Shown: positions 1-8,281, counted from the first letter of the stretch. The stretch: 64,000 bases of DNA from CAMASH01 sp041746635 (GCA_041746635.1 JBGTGQ010000066.1:31233-95232); one strand, 5' to 3'. Notes: a model not told the origin generated them from the sequence alone. Made by a program: numbers and translations.

Positions 1-348
1 CACCGCGACGTCAAAGTCGGAAAATCCTCCGGTCACTTTTTTGATCAAATCTTCATAACCGACAAACTCCGCGCCAGCTTCCCGGGCGGCATCCGCTGCG
101 GGTCCGGTGGCGAAAACCAGCACCCGGACATTTTTGCCGCTGCCGTGTGGAAGCGGGCAGGTGCCGCGCACCATCTGGTCGCTTTGCTTGGGGTCAACCC
201 CGAGCTTGAAAGAAATCGTGACGGTCTGATCGAACTTTGTCGCCGGCAAATTTTTGAGAGTTTTCACCGCTTCGGAGAGCGGGTATTTGCGCTTGCCGTC
301 CACTTTTTCAGCGGCGGCGCGGTAACGTTTGCTGCGTTTTTTTTGCAT
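1..348 (-). CDS. rplA: 50S ribosomal protein L1, N-terminal part (cut by window edge)
   Basis: The minus strand encodes the first 116 residues of ribosomal protein L1, beginning MQKKRSKRYRAAAEKVDGKR and continuing through the family's VKTLKNLPATKFDQTV and PHGSGKNVRVLVF segments. L1 builds the L1 stalk of the 50S subunit, helps release the E-site tRNA and in many bacteria represses its own mRNA. The C-terminal half lies outside the window. The ATG at 348 is the only start that fits the family N-terminus; no strong Shine-Dalgarno is visible in front of it. Unusually, the gene is not directly downstream of rplK: an RRM gene on the opposite strand lies between them, so L1 must be transcribed separately. 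A good promoter is visible at 440-467. Confidence 0.95.
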   Translation of the reverse strand, partial: MQKKRSKRYRAAAEKVDGKRKYPLSEAVKTLKNLPATKFDQTVTISFKLGVDPKQSDQMVRGTCPLPHGSGKNVRVLVFATGPAADAAREAGAEFVGYEDLIKKVTGGFSDFDVAV

Positions 349-439
349 GATGTTTGGCAGTTCAATCGATCGGCCGAAGCAAATCTCCTGCTTGGATAAA
401 TGGTGTTGCGACCCGACTAGGTGCTAGCGGGAACCGATG

Positions 440-467
440 AGAATATGAAAATCAGCCCGTCTGTCAA
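440..467 (-). promoter_or_regulatory. Sigma-70 type promoter for rplA
   Basis: Read on the minus strand, a perfect TTGACA (462-467) is followed after 16 bp by TATTCT (440-445). Transcription would begin near 433 and leave a leader of roughly 85 nt before the rplA ATG. The surrounding 440-540 stretch is clearly AT-richer than its neighbours. The leader is a plausible place for an L1 autoregulatory site, but no L1-binding fold was demonstrated. Confidence 0.6.
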
Positions 468-662
468 AATGTATTTTCTATTTTCTCCTAAAATCGCTCT
501 CTCCGATCTAAGTCTGAACTTTACATTACAAGAGAAAAGCAGGATTCTCCGCAGCGGTTAAAACGCGATTTCTTGCAGCTGGAACGTAGTGAAGCAATAT
601 GCCCGCCCGCGCCTGATGCTTTGAGAATTGGCGATGGCCTCTGAACCTTAAACTCGCATATC

Positions 663-1049
663 ATGAAACTCTACGTCGGCAACCTCTCCTTCCAAACCAC
701 GGAAGGAGCGTTGGAAGAACTTTTCACCCCATTCGGCACTGTCACCGAAGCCCTTCTGGTCATGGATAAATTGACACAACGCCCTCGTGGCTTTGGTTTT
801 GTTACCATGGGATCAGCAGAGGAGGCCCAAAAAGCCATCGAAGGATTGAACGGACAAACGGTGGACGGACGCGCCCTGATCGTCAATGAAGCCCGGCCCC
901 GGGAAGAACGTCCCCCGCGTCGCGACTTTGGCGGCGGCGGGGGTGGTGGAAGCCGCGGCGGCGGTGGCGGCGGTTATCGTGGTGGGGGCGGAGGAAGCCG
1001 TGGGGGAGGCGGCGGTGGCGGATACCGCGATCGGGGCGACCGTCGTTAG
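663..1049 (+). CDS. Glycine-rich RRM RNA-binding protein
   Basis: A 128-residue protein with one RNA recognition motif and a glycine/arginine tail. RNP2 is LYVGNLSF (residues 3-10) and RNP1 is RGFGFVTM (about 42-49); the RRM ends near residue 80. From about residue 91 the protein is almost only Gly with spaced Arg, Tyr and Ser (RGGGGGGYRGGGG). This is the layout of cyanobacterial Rbp proteins and eukaryotic glycine-rich RNA-binding proteins, which bind single-stranded RNA and act as chaperones or in cold response. The target here is unknown. The gene sits between rplK and rplA in the opposite direction and ends at a bidirectional hairpin shared with rplK. The GGC/GGT-rich tail makes the DNA repetitive, but this is codon repetition. 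Confidence 0.9.
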   Translation: MKLYVGNLSFQTTEGALEELFTPFGTVTEALLVMDKLTQRPRGFGFVTMGSAEEAQKAIEGLNGQTVDGRALIVNEARPREERPPRRDFGGGGGGGSRGGGGGGYRGGGGGSRGGGGGGGYRDRGDRR

Positions 1050-1079
1050 TTCGCTCTTTCCATAATCCAAATTTTAAAC

Positions 1080-1112
1080 AAAAAGGGGCATCTTGGTAGA
1101 TGCCCCTTTTTT
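1080..1112. terminator. Bidirectional intrinsic terminator between the RRM gene and rplK
   Basis: A perfect 12-bp inverted repeat with a 6-nt loop: AAAAGGGGCATC, loop, GATGCCCCTTTT. It has a T-run on the right for the RRM gene and an A-run on the left that serves rplK on the minus strand. The two genes converge on it, so rplK transcription should end here rather than continue to rplA. Confidence 0.88.
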
Positions 1113-1135
1113 GCTGGGAAAATTGCGAGTGAGAA

Positions 1136-1561
1136 CTATTCGGTGACCTCGATTCCCATTTGGCGGGCCGTGCCGCAAATGGTGCGAAACCCGGCTTCCT
1201 CGCTGCGGGCATTGAGGTCCTTGCTCTTGATTTTTACGATGTCCAGAATCTGCTTCTTGGTCAGTTTGGCCACCTTGATTTTGTTCGGTTCCTTGGAACC
1301 CGAGGCAAGTCCGGCGGCTTTTTTCAACAACACCGACGCCGGAGGCGACTTGGTGATGAAGGAAAAGGTCTTGTCCTTGTAAACGGTGATGACCACGGGA
1401 AGGATGTCGCCGGCCTGCTTCTGCGTGGCCGCGTTGAATTCCTTGCAGAAGGCCATGATATTGACGCCCTGCTGACCGAGGGCGGGTCCGACCGGAGGCG
1501 CAGGATTGGCCTGGCCGGCGGGAATTTGCAGTTTGATCTGTCCGACGATTTCTTTTGCCAT
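1136..1561 (-). CDS. rplK: 50S ribosomal protein L11
   Basis: A complete 141-residue L11 (MAKEIVGQIKLQIPAGQANP... ending GTARQMGIEVTE), the normal length. The Pro-rich N-terminal linker (PAPPVGPALGQQGVNIM) and the C-terminal 23S rRNA-binding domain (KTKSPPASVLLKKAAG-like core, then KIKSKDLNA) are intact. L11 forms the GTPase-associated centre with 23S rRNA. The ATG at 1561 is chosen because the in-frame upstream extension is unrelated to the family. nusG is not upstream (an LptF/G permease is) and rplA is not directly downstream, so the common nusG-rplK-rplA order is broken on both sides. Confidence 0.97.
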   Translation of the reverse strand: MAKEIVGQIKLQIPAGQANPAPPVGPALGQQGVNIMAFCKEFNAATQKQAGDILPVVITVYKDKTFSFITKSPPASVLLKKAAGLASGSKEPNKIKVAKLTKKQILDIVKIKSKDLNARSEEAGFRTICGTARQMGIEVTE

Positions 1562-1639
1562 AATAGAGAGTGCCGCCCGGGTAGGGCGGAAAGGGTCAGA
1601 AAGCAACCACGCAACGCCCGGCAAGGCAAGAGGATTTTC

Positions 1640-2749
1640 CTATTTTTTGGAAAGCCGCCAGAAAAGAAACCCTCCCAGCGTCATGAAAATCAGATTCGGC
1701 GCCCAGATCAACAGGGACGGAAGCGCCGCGGCATTCCCGCGAAAGGTATCCGCCATGATGATGAAAAAGAAATACGTGAAAGCCACGACAAGGCTCAAAG
1801 CGAAACCCACGGACGTTTCCTTGCGGTGGGTGGTGATGCCGAGGGGAATCGCGATCAAGGCAAAGGCCACGCAGGCCAGCGAGGCGGAAAAGCGCTTGTT
1901 GAATTCCACCTTGGCCTCGTGCAGTTTGCCATCCGCCCCCTTGTCCATGAATTCTTTCAGCTCGGACAGGGTGTAAGAACTGAGCCGGCGCCCCGAAAGA
2001 TATTCCTTGTAAAACTGGGTGAGCGAAATGGGAAAGACCCCCTCACTCAAAACAATTCCCTGGCGGATCTTGGTAATGTCCCGCGGCTCCTTGTCATCCC
2101 GTTGTTCAAAACGGGCGTCAAAGAGTTTCATCAACAGCCGCGAGTTGGCCGGATCGGCCGTGATGATGCCTTCCTTGGCGTGGATCATTTTGGTCGGCTC
2201 ATTGGCCGAATTGATTTCGAAAACGATGAGATTTCTCAGCGTGTCCCCGTCCTTGCCCCCGACATAAACGCGCCGGTCGGGAAACTGATCCACCACTTCG
2301 TCGGCTCGGAACAGGGCGGCCGGATTGCTCGTCGCGATATCGACGATGGCCCGGGTCATGTGCTGTTCCGCCTTGGGGGCGATCTCGATATTGATCCAAA
2401 AGCAAATCGCGGTCAGCACCAGCGAAAGCAGAAAAACCGGCACACAAATTCGGGGGACACTGACCCCATTGGCCTTCAGGGCAATTAATTCGTTGTCGGC
2501 GGAAATACGCCCAAAAACGAGCAGGATGCCGGTCAGAAATCCCCAGGGAATGGTAAATGTCAGGGAAAACGGCAGCACGAGCAACAAGAAGGCAAGCACT
2601 GTCCCGATGGGCACATCGGGATTGTTGATGATCACGTCGAGCAACTCCTTGAAAAGATTGCCCAGCACCAGCACGAGGCTGAGGACGACGACTCCAAAAA
2701 AAGCCGTCGCCACCACGCTGGAACCCACATAGCGATCAATGATTTTCAT
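1640..2749 (-). CDS. LptF/LptG family LPS-export permease
   Basis: A 369-residue inner-membrane protein of the YjgP/YjgQ (LptF/LptG) family. These proteins form the transmembrane part of the LptB2FG ABC exporter, which lifts lipopolysaccharide from the inner membrane onto the periplasmic bridge. The start at MKIIDRYVGSS (2749) puts the conserved 'I-DRYV' N-terminus first. Hydrophobic segments follow near residues 14-36, 50-75 and 95-115. A periplasmic domain occupies roughly 120-260, and three more membrane spans run to the C-terminus (IFMTLGGFLFWRLSKK). Which of LptF or LptG it represents cannot be decided. No second lpt gene or lptB is present; the neighbours are rplK downstream and a TraB/TIKI-like gene upstream. 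Confidence 0.88.
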   Translation of the reverse strand: MKIIDRYVGSSVVATAFFGVVVLSLVLVLGNLFKELLDVIINNPDVPIGTVLAFLLLVLPFSLTFTIPWGFLTGILLVFGRISADNELIALKANGVSVPRICVPVFLLSLVLTAICFWINIEIAPKAEQHMTRAIVDIATSNPAALFRADEVVDQFPDRRVYVGGKDGDTLRNLIVFEINSANEPTKMIHAKEGIITADPANSRLLMKLFDARFEQRDDKEPRDITKIRQGIVLSEGVFPISLTQFYKEYLSGRRLSSYTLSELKEFMDKGADGKLHEAKVEFNKRFSASLACVAFALIAIPLGITTHRKETSVGFALSLVVAFTYFFFIIMADTFRGNAAALPSLLIWAPNLIFMTLGGFLFWRLSKK

Positions 2750-2838
2750 CCAAAACAAATCTTTTTGCCGCCGACCCCACAAAGGGAACAGAAACGGCCC
2801 GATGGAATTAGGCCATCAGGACATCAGGTTCAAGCGTT

Positions 2839-4086
2839 TTACCAAAAGCCCAACGCCTTCCGCTCCACCTCGCCACTCTGCTCGAAGTCGTGGCGGCGCA
2901 GCCAGGACTCGATTTCCTCAAGGTGCAACGCACCCCACGGCACAATCACGCGGCGATAGTCTTTCAAGGACGATTCAATTTCGGAAACCAACCGATCATT
3001 GCGTGAATGGAGGATATCCTGCATGACCTGTGTCTGCGCCCCTTCGTCACTGAGCGGCGAGTCGGGATCGGACAGCATCTTGAGCACGTCCCGCAAATTC
3101 TCCGATTGAAAAATGCTGATGACCGTGAGGATGAAGGCGATCGTCTGCGGATGGAAGGTGTCCACGTCCACGTCCGCGTGTTTGAAGTCGATGAAGTCGA
3201 TTCCGGAGGGCACCGTCTCGGTCCTGGCCGCGTCCTCCGGATTTTCTGATCGTTCCGCGTCCTCCGCCTTGCGAACCTTTTTGTTCCGGAGGCCACTCGT
3301 CACGTGGTCGGTGTAAACGCTCTCCTCCTGCGAAGTCACATTGAGCAAACGGGCCACGCGCGAGTATTTCAGCCCCCCCTTGCCCAGCAAAGCTTGATGA
3401 TCCGTCACCCCTTCGACCAACACCACCGACGGCACCTCCGGGTTCGCTTCGGGCAGCACCTCGGAATAAAATTCTCCCTCCGCAATGTGCATCATGCCGG
3501 TCAGTCGCACTTCGTTGTCGCCGGATTTGAATTGCCGCTCCAAGAGGTAAATCCCGTCCAATCGCACCCGCACATAGCCGCCGGACATGGTCTCAATTTC
3601 CGCCGACAATCCAAACAAAACCGATAGCACCGCAAAGACCACCGCCGCAAACCCCATGGAAGAACCCGCCAGCAAAGTATGCTTCCAGGAAAACACCGGA
3701 CCGTCCCGCAAGGCCAACGGCCAGGCCCAAGCCCCGGTCCGCCGCCCGAAAAGAATCCAAACCCCGACGCCCAGAAAAATCTGCGCCGTCGCCAGCCAAA
3801 ACATCAAATGAGGGACCTTCCAGTACCCTAGCGGGAAAGCAAAGCCAGGCCCGGCCCACCACAAAAACAAAATCAGCGGCACCAGGACGCGCTTCGGCAC
3901 CCGCGGACTCAGCGCCACCATTCCCGCCGCGACCAGGCTGGCGGCCAGAACGAGGAATGCCAGAAGGTTCCGCGACGACTCCAGCCAATAAGAATCGCTA
4001 TTCGGCGACACCACCTCGTCCACGACCGACAGCGCCCCGTCCGCCAGAAAAGCCAGCCAGAACAAATTGACGCAAACGCGAAGCAC
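2839..4086 (-). CDS. Multi-spanning membrane protein with TraB/TIKI-type domain
   Basis: A 415-residue protein with two parts. Residues 1-160 contain about five hydrophobic segments. The soluble C-terminal part carries both GX2H motifs typical of the TraB/PrgY/TIKI superfamily: GMMH (197-200) followed by an acidic stretch (IAEGEFYSEV), and GALH (385-388) near the end, plus a conserved-looking HSRNDRLVSEIES segment between them. TIKI proteins are membrane metalloproteases; bacterial TraB/PrgY members affect peptide pheromones. The substrate here is unknown. The start is GTG at 4086, preceded by AGGA at a good distance. Family relatives usually have the membrane anchor at the other end or as a single span, so an N-terminal multi-span module is unusual. 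Confidence 0.65.
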   Translation of the reverse strand: MLRVCVNLFWLAFLADGALSVVDEVVSPNSDSYWLESSRNLLAFLVLAASLVAAGMVALSPRVPKRVLVPLILFLWWAGPGFAFPLGYWKVPHLMFWLATAQIFLGVGVWILFGRRTGAWAWPLALRDGPVFSWKHTLLAGSSMGFAAVVFAVLSVLFGLSAEIETMSGGYVRVRLDGIYLLERQFKSGDNEVRLTGMMHIAEGEFYSEVLPEANPEVPSVVLVEGVTDHQALLGKGGLKYSRVARLLNVTSQEESVYTDHVTSGLRNKKVRKAEDAERSENPEDAARTETVPSGIDFIDFKHADVDVDTFHPQTIAFILTVISIFQSENLRDVLKMLSDPDSPLSDEGAQTQVMQDILHSRNDRLVSEIESSLKDYRRVIVPWGALHLEEIESWLRRHDFEQSGEVERKALGFW

Positions 4087-4308
4087 AAGGAAATCCTAAT
4101 CGAAAAACCCCCCGCGTCGCGCGATTTTTCGGCAAAACCCATTGACTTCAGGGCGTCCCAACTTGAAGCCCACATGGTCCGAGGGACTTTTCGCCGCAAA
4201 TCTCGAAGTGCGCGCGATGATGGCAAGGGCTGCAATCTGGTATCAGTTCGTCTCGAATGGCGGGGAAAAGCGATGGCCAACCGGGCCGAGGCGGACTATA
4301 TCGCCTCC

Positions 4309-4947
4309 ATGCTCACTCTTTATCTTCTCCGCCACGGACAGACTTCCTTCAGCCGGGCCAATGCCTTCTGCGGCGCAGCCCTCAATCCCGACCTCACCGA
4401 GGATGGACACAAAATGGCCGAGTGCTTTGCCAAGGCCTACTCCGCCACGCCGTGGCAGGCGATCTTCACCAGTCCGCTCAAGCGCACCTTGGAAACGGCC
4501 CATCCGCTTTGCAACGTCACCGGGATGTCCCCGCAGGTCCGGGACGGGCTCAAGGAAATTAGCTACGGCAAATGGGAGGGCAAAACCGTGAAGGAGGTGT
4601 CGGCGGAATACCACGACGATTATCTGGCCTGGACAGCCGATCCGGCTTGGTATCCGCCCACGGATGGCGAGGCGGCCGTTTCCATTGCGCACCGTTCCCT
4701 TCAGGTGGTCGAGGAAATCCAGAAAGTTTACGACGAGGGGAACGTGCTGATCGTCTCGCACAAGGCCACCATTCGCATTCTCATGTGTTCGCTGCTGGGG
4801 ATCGACGTCGGACGTTTCCGCTACAGGCTCGCCTGTCCTGTCGCGTCGGTCTCGATCATCGAATTTGGCAAACACGGACCATTGCTGAAATCGATGGCGG
4901 ACCGCAGTCATCTCGACGACCGGCTGAGAAATCAGCCGGGAACTTAG
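4309..4947 (+). CDS. Histidine phosphatase superfamily protein (phosphoglycerate-mutase-like)
   Basis: A 212-residue protein with the LRHGQT phosphohistidine motif near residues 6-11, an R in the TSPLKRTLETA helix, the general acid/base E in the KEISYGKWEGK segment and a second catalytic His in IVSHKATIR. These are the four active-site elements of the branch-1 histidine phosphatases (cofactor-dependent mutases, CobC-type phosphatases). The substrate cannot be told from sequence. ATG 4309 places LRHG at the usual distance. An in-frame ATG at 4273 has a better Shine-Dalgarno (GGGGAAAA) and would add 12 residues. No operon partner: the polyamine transport genes start about 200 bp downstream, and no gene was recognised in the gap 4948-5148. 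Confidence 0.85.
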   Translation: MLTLYLLRHGQTSFSRANAFCGAALNPDLTEDGHKMAECFAKAYSATPWQAIFTSPLKRTLETAHPLCNVTGMSPQVRDGLKEISYGKWEGKTVKEVSAEYHDDYLAWTADPAWYPPTDGEAAVSIAHRSLQVVEEIQKVYDEGNVLIVSHKATIRILMCSLLGIDVGRFRYRLACPVASVSIIEFGKHGPLLKSMADRSHLDDRLRNQPGT

Positions 4948-5148
4948 AGATGGCGTCGAACCCAGGCGCGAAGAAAGCCAGGCCCCCGATGACGAATAGG
5001 AATTAGTCGGGGATGTGCGGGCATTGACCCGGTGATTCGGAGCGGGGAGACCATCTTGATTGATGGCGGATTCGTGAAGTTTGCGCCACTCCCAGTTGTT
5101 CCCGCCATTGGTCTGGACGTTCCGGGATTTCCCGCTATTTTTCCGGAC

Positions 5149-6051
5149 ATGTCAGCGGTGGCTTCCTCGCCGGATCCGGTTGCGGGTTTTTTCAGGAAGT
5201 TGAACGGACCCCAGATTCAGCGCGGATTGTTCGGGGTGTGGACCGCGATCATCTTTGCCTTCCTTTACATCCCGATCATTCTGCTGGTGGTTTTTTCGTT
5301 CAACAGCTCGAAGCTGAATATCCGGTGGGAAGGCTTCACCTTCAAATGGTATGGGGAGCTGCTGCAGAACAAGACGATCCTGACCGCGTTTCAAAACAGC
5401 CTCATCGTCGCGTCCGTCACGACCGTTCTGGCCACATTGCTTGGCACCATCGGCGCGTGGATGCTTTACCGGTATCGGTTTCCATTCCAGCGCGCTCTGG
5501 GGTTGCTGATTTTTATTCCCATGGTGATTCCGGAGGTGCTGATGGGCGTGAGCCTGCTGGCATTGTTCGTTCAGACGTTCCTTTTTGCGAATCCCATCTT
5601 GGAAAACTCCCCCTTGATCCAAAGCCTCTTCGGGCAGGACTTTCGACTGAGCCTCGGTTACACCACGCTCATCATCGCGCACACGACATTTTGTTTTCCG
5701 TTCGTGCTCGTCGGTGTGCAAGCGCGGCTGCACGGGCTCGATCCCGCGCTGGAGGAAGCCGCGCTCGATCTCGGGGCCACGCCGGTGAAGGCGTTCTGGC
5801 TCGTCATCGTGCCCTATCTTATGCCGGCGATTGTGGCGGGGGCGCTGATGTCGTTCACCCTCTCGCTCGACGAATACATTGTCAGCGTTTTTGTCACCGG
5901 CGCGGCCTCACAGACGCTTCCGCTCAAAGTTTATGGCATGGCCAAAGTGGGCTTGAACCCGCAGCTCAACGCCATCAGCGCGATCTTTATCATCGCCACG
6001 ATTTTCCTCGTCCTGTTCAGTCAACTCCTGACCCATAAGAAAAATCCATGA
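5149..6051 (+). CDS. potC: ABC transporter permease, spermidine/putrescine type (PotC-like)
   Basis: A 300-residue inner-membrane permease with six predicted spans and the EAA-loop ATPase contact (EEAALDLGATPVKAFWLVIVP), which is the PotC/PotI form. The segment LSLDEYIVSVFVTG is also characteristic of this subfamily. It would pair with the PotB-like protein at 7174-8208 to make the channel for polyamine uptake. ATG 5149 is chosen because the in-frame upstream sequence has no family resemblance. Its stop overlaps the potD start (ATGA, 6048-6051), so the genes are translationally coupled. Gene order here is permease, binding protein, permease, with no ATPase gene. Confidence 0.85.
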   Translation: MSAVASSPDPVAGFFRKLNGPQIQRGLFGVWTAIIFAFLYIPIILLVVFSFNSSKLNIRWEGFTFKWYGELLQNKTILTAFQNSLIVASVTTVLATLLGTIGAWMLYRYRFPFQRALGLLIFIPMVIPEVLMGVSLLALFVQTFLFANPILENSPLIQSLFGQDFRLSLGYTTLIIAHTTFCFPFVLVGVQARLHGLDPALEEAALDLGATPVKAFWLVIVPYLMPAIVAGALMSFTLSLDEYIVSVFVTGAASQTLPLKVYGMAKVGLNPQLNAISAIFIIATIFLVLFSQLLTHKKNP

Positions 6052-7172
6052 ATCACAATACCCGCAACCTCCTGTTTACCGCCCTGGCCGCCGTCGCGCT
6101 GGCCGGCTGCGGAAAAGCCCCGGCACCGGTCACCACCACCACCGCCACCCCCGAGCCTTCCGCTTCCCCCGAAGCCCAAGTCAGCGCTCCAGTCCCAGCC
6201 GGTGACGCGGAAAAGAAGCTCAGTCTTTTCTGTTGGTCGGAATATGTGCCGCAGAGTGTCATTGATCAGTTCACGAAGGAAACCGGCATTCAGGTTTCGG
6301 TCGAAAACTACGCCTCGAACGAAGAAATGTTGGCCAAGCTGCTGGCCGGTGGTGGCAGCTACGATCTGATCCAGCCCAGCGAGTACGTGATCGAGGGATT
6401 GATCAAGGAAAACCTCCTCACCCCGATTGATCAGGCGGCAATTCCGAACATGAAAAACCTCGCACCGGAATTCGTCAACATGCCCTTCGATCCGGGCAAC
6501 AAATTCACCATCCCCTACATGGCCGGGACCGTCGGCATCGTGGTGAACACCGAACTGATCAAGGACGAAATCAAAGGCTATGGCGACGTCTTCCAGGACA
6601 AATATAAAAAGAACATCGTCGTGCTCGACGACGCGCGCGAGATCGTGAGCTGGGGCCTCGACACCATCGGCGTCCCGGTCAACGAGGTCTCCGACGAGAA
6701 TCTGGCCAAGGTAAAACCGGTTTTGGCCCAATGGCTGCCGCTGGTGAAGGTCTATGATTCCGACAGCCCGAAGACCGCGCTGCTGAACGGCGATGTCGCC
6801 ATCGGTGTCGTCTGGGGCGGCGAGGGCGCGAAGCTTCTCGAAGCCGACAAAAAATTCAAGTGGGTCGCCCCGGCGGAAGGTTCGCACCTTTTCGTGGACA
6901 GCCTCTGCATACCCAAGACGGCCAAGCGGGCCAAGAATGCCGAGCTTTTCATGAATTTTATCCTGCGCCCGGACATCAGCGCGAAAATCTCGGAAGAATT
7001 TCCTTATTTGAACCCGAACGCCGCGGCGCGCGAGCTTCTGACGGAAGCCCAACGCAACAATCCCGCCAGCTTCCCCACCGCCGAGGAACTGGCCAACATG
7101 CAAACCTTCAAGGACATCGGGGAACAGGCTACCAAAGTGGACGAACTCGTCACCTCGCTGAAAGCTCAGTAG
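6048..7172 (+). CDS. potD: Polyamine ABC transporter substrate-binding lipoprotein (PotD-like)
   Basis: A 374-residue extracytoplasmic solute-binding protein. A lipoprotein signal ends in LAGC (Cys about residue 21), followed by a Pro/Thr-rich linker to about residue 55. The mature part opens with KLSLFCWSEYVPQSVIDQF, the PotD/PotF signature, and contains YDLIQPSEYVIEGLIKENLL and the ligand-cleft segments IPYMAGTVGIVVNT and IGVVWGGEGAKLL. Family members bind spermidine or putrescine; specificity cannot be read with confidence. Translation is coupled to the upstream permease gene by a 4-bp overlap. The lipid anchor is as expected for a diderm that tethers binding proteins. Confidence 0.9.
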   Translation: MNHNTRNLLFTALAAVALAGCGKAPAPVTTTTATPEPSASPEAQVSAPVPAGDAEKKLSLFCWSEYVPQSVIDQFTKETGIQVSVENYASNEEMLAKLLAGGGSYDLIQPSEYVIEGLIKENLLTPIDQAAIPNMKNLAPEFVNMPFDPGNKFTIPYMAGTVGIVVNTELIKDEIKGYGDVFQDKYKKNIVVLDDAREIVSWGLDTIGVPVNEVSDENLAKVKPVLAQWLPLVKVYDSDSPKTALLNGDVAIGVVWGGEGAKLLEADKKFKWVAPAEGSHLFVDSLCIPKTAKRAKNAELFMNFILRPDISAKISEEFPYLNPNAAARELLTEAQRNNPASFPTAEELANMQTFKDIGEQATKVDELVTSLKAQ

Positions 7173-7173
7173 G

Positions 7174-8208
7174 GTGGCCGTGCCAGTGGCAGCAGCAGCC
7201 GTCGTGGGCGCTTCCTCGTATAAGAGGAAACCCGGCCTCATGGCCTGGCTTGTTCTGCTGCCACTGCTGCTTTGGCTCGTTCTTTTCGTGATCGTCCCCA
7301 CGGTCATGCTGGTCTGCGTGAGTTTCGCGGAGCGGGATGCCTTGGGCCGGGTGGTGTGGACGTTCAATACCGAGAACTACCTGCGTGCGCTCGATTGGGA
7401 CACGATCAAGGTGCTGCCCCAGCTTTTGCCGCAGAATATCCGCGAAGGCACGGATGCCGCTCTCACGCAGGACGGCGCTTCCGGCGACCCGAGTCTGACC
7501 CAGCGGCTGCGGGGCATCTGGGCCGGCATTGCCACGACCTTCAGCGCCTTCGTCTGGTTTCGCATTTTGCTGATTTCGATTTGGTATGCGCTGCTGACCA
7601 CCATTATCTGCATGGTGATCGGTTATCCGGTGGCGTACTTTATCGGGCGCTCGCCGGAGAAAATGCGCATCATTCTGATGACGCTCGTGATGATCCCCTT
7701 CTGGACGAGCTTTCTCATCCGCACCTACGCGTGGATCACGATCCTGAGCAAGGAAGGGCTGGTGAATTCCTTTTTGGTCGCGGCGCAGATTATCCCCGAG
7801 CCGATTACCATCTTATACACCCCCTTCGCTTCCGTACTGGGGCTGGTTTACAACTACCTGCCTTTCATGATTCTGCCCATTTACACGAGCGTTGAACGCC
7901 TCGACAACGCCATGATCGAGGCGGCTTACGATCTGGGTGCCGGCCCGGTGCGGGCGTTTTCGCAAGTTATCATTCCCCTCACCCGTCCCGGCATCGTAGC
8001 CGGCATCCTGCTCGTTTTCGTGCCCTCCATTGCCATGTTCGCCATCACGAATCTCATGGGTGGCGGCAATCCGCCGACCATTGGCGAGGTCATTTACAAA
8101 CAATTCACCTCCGGCCGGAACCAGCCTTTCGGAGCGGCGCTGGGCACGCTTCTCCTTCTCACCTTTATTATTTCCCTCTGGCTCACTCGCAAGCAAAGAG
8201 AGGAATAG
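7174..8208 (+). CDS. potB: ABC transporter permease, spermidine/putrescine type (PotB-like)
   Basis: A 344-residue permease that starts with GTG directly after the potD stop (1-bp gap). It has six hydrophobic spans and an EAA loop (IEAAYDLGAGPVRAFSQVIIPLTRPG). IPFWTSFLIRTYAWITIL is the typical PotB/PotH segment. Between the first and second spans lies a longer periplasmic stretch than in E. coli PotB (about residues 65-125, containing LTQDGASGDPSLTQRLRG), which probably faces the binding protein. No potA-type ATPase follows; the next gene is pyruvate kinase after 73 bp. The transporter must therefore use an ATPase encoded elsewhere. Confidence 0.88.
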   Translation: MAVPVAAAAVVGASSYKRKPGLMAWLVLLPLLLWLVLFVIVPTVMLVCVSFAERDALGRVVWTFNTENYLRALDWDTIKVLPQLLPQNIREGTDAALTQDGASGDPSLTQRLRGIWAGIATTFSAFVWFRILLISIWYALLTTIICMVIGYPVAYFIGRSPEKMRIILMTLVMIPFWTSFLIRTYAWITILSKEGLVNSFLVAAQIIPEPITILYTPFASVLGLVYNYLPFMILPIYTSVERLDNAMIEAAYDLGAGPVRAFSQVIIPLTRPGIVAGILLVFVPSIAMFAITNLMGGGNPPTIGEVIYKQFTSGRNQPFGAALGTLLLLTFIISLWLTRKQREE

Positions 8209-8281
8209 AACTTGCTACGTTACGGAAACGACACCCGCGTCGCCTTGCCGTCCGGGAGGCCGTTTTCATCCTACCAATACC

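Noticed and set aside
930..1040. Tandem-looking GGC/GGT repeats that could suggest a CRISPR or minisatellite
   Set aside because: They are codons of the Gly-rich tail of the RRM protein; units vary and no spacers exist. No CRISPR array was seen anywhere.
1160..2488. A 442-codon plus-strand frame over rplK and the LptF/G gene
   Set aside because: Antisense to two recognised genes, with Arg/Gly/His-rich low-complexity wording and no family signal.
4095..4125. A terminator at the CGAAAAA...TTTTTCG sequence upstream of the TraB-like gene
   Set aside because: It lies in the promoter region of a minus-strand gene, the stem is only 7 bp with a long GC-rich loop, and no gene ends there.
4948..5148. 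A start of potC at 5032 with a longer N-terminus
   Set aside because: The extra 39 residues have no family resemblance, and ATG 5149 gives a normal permease start.
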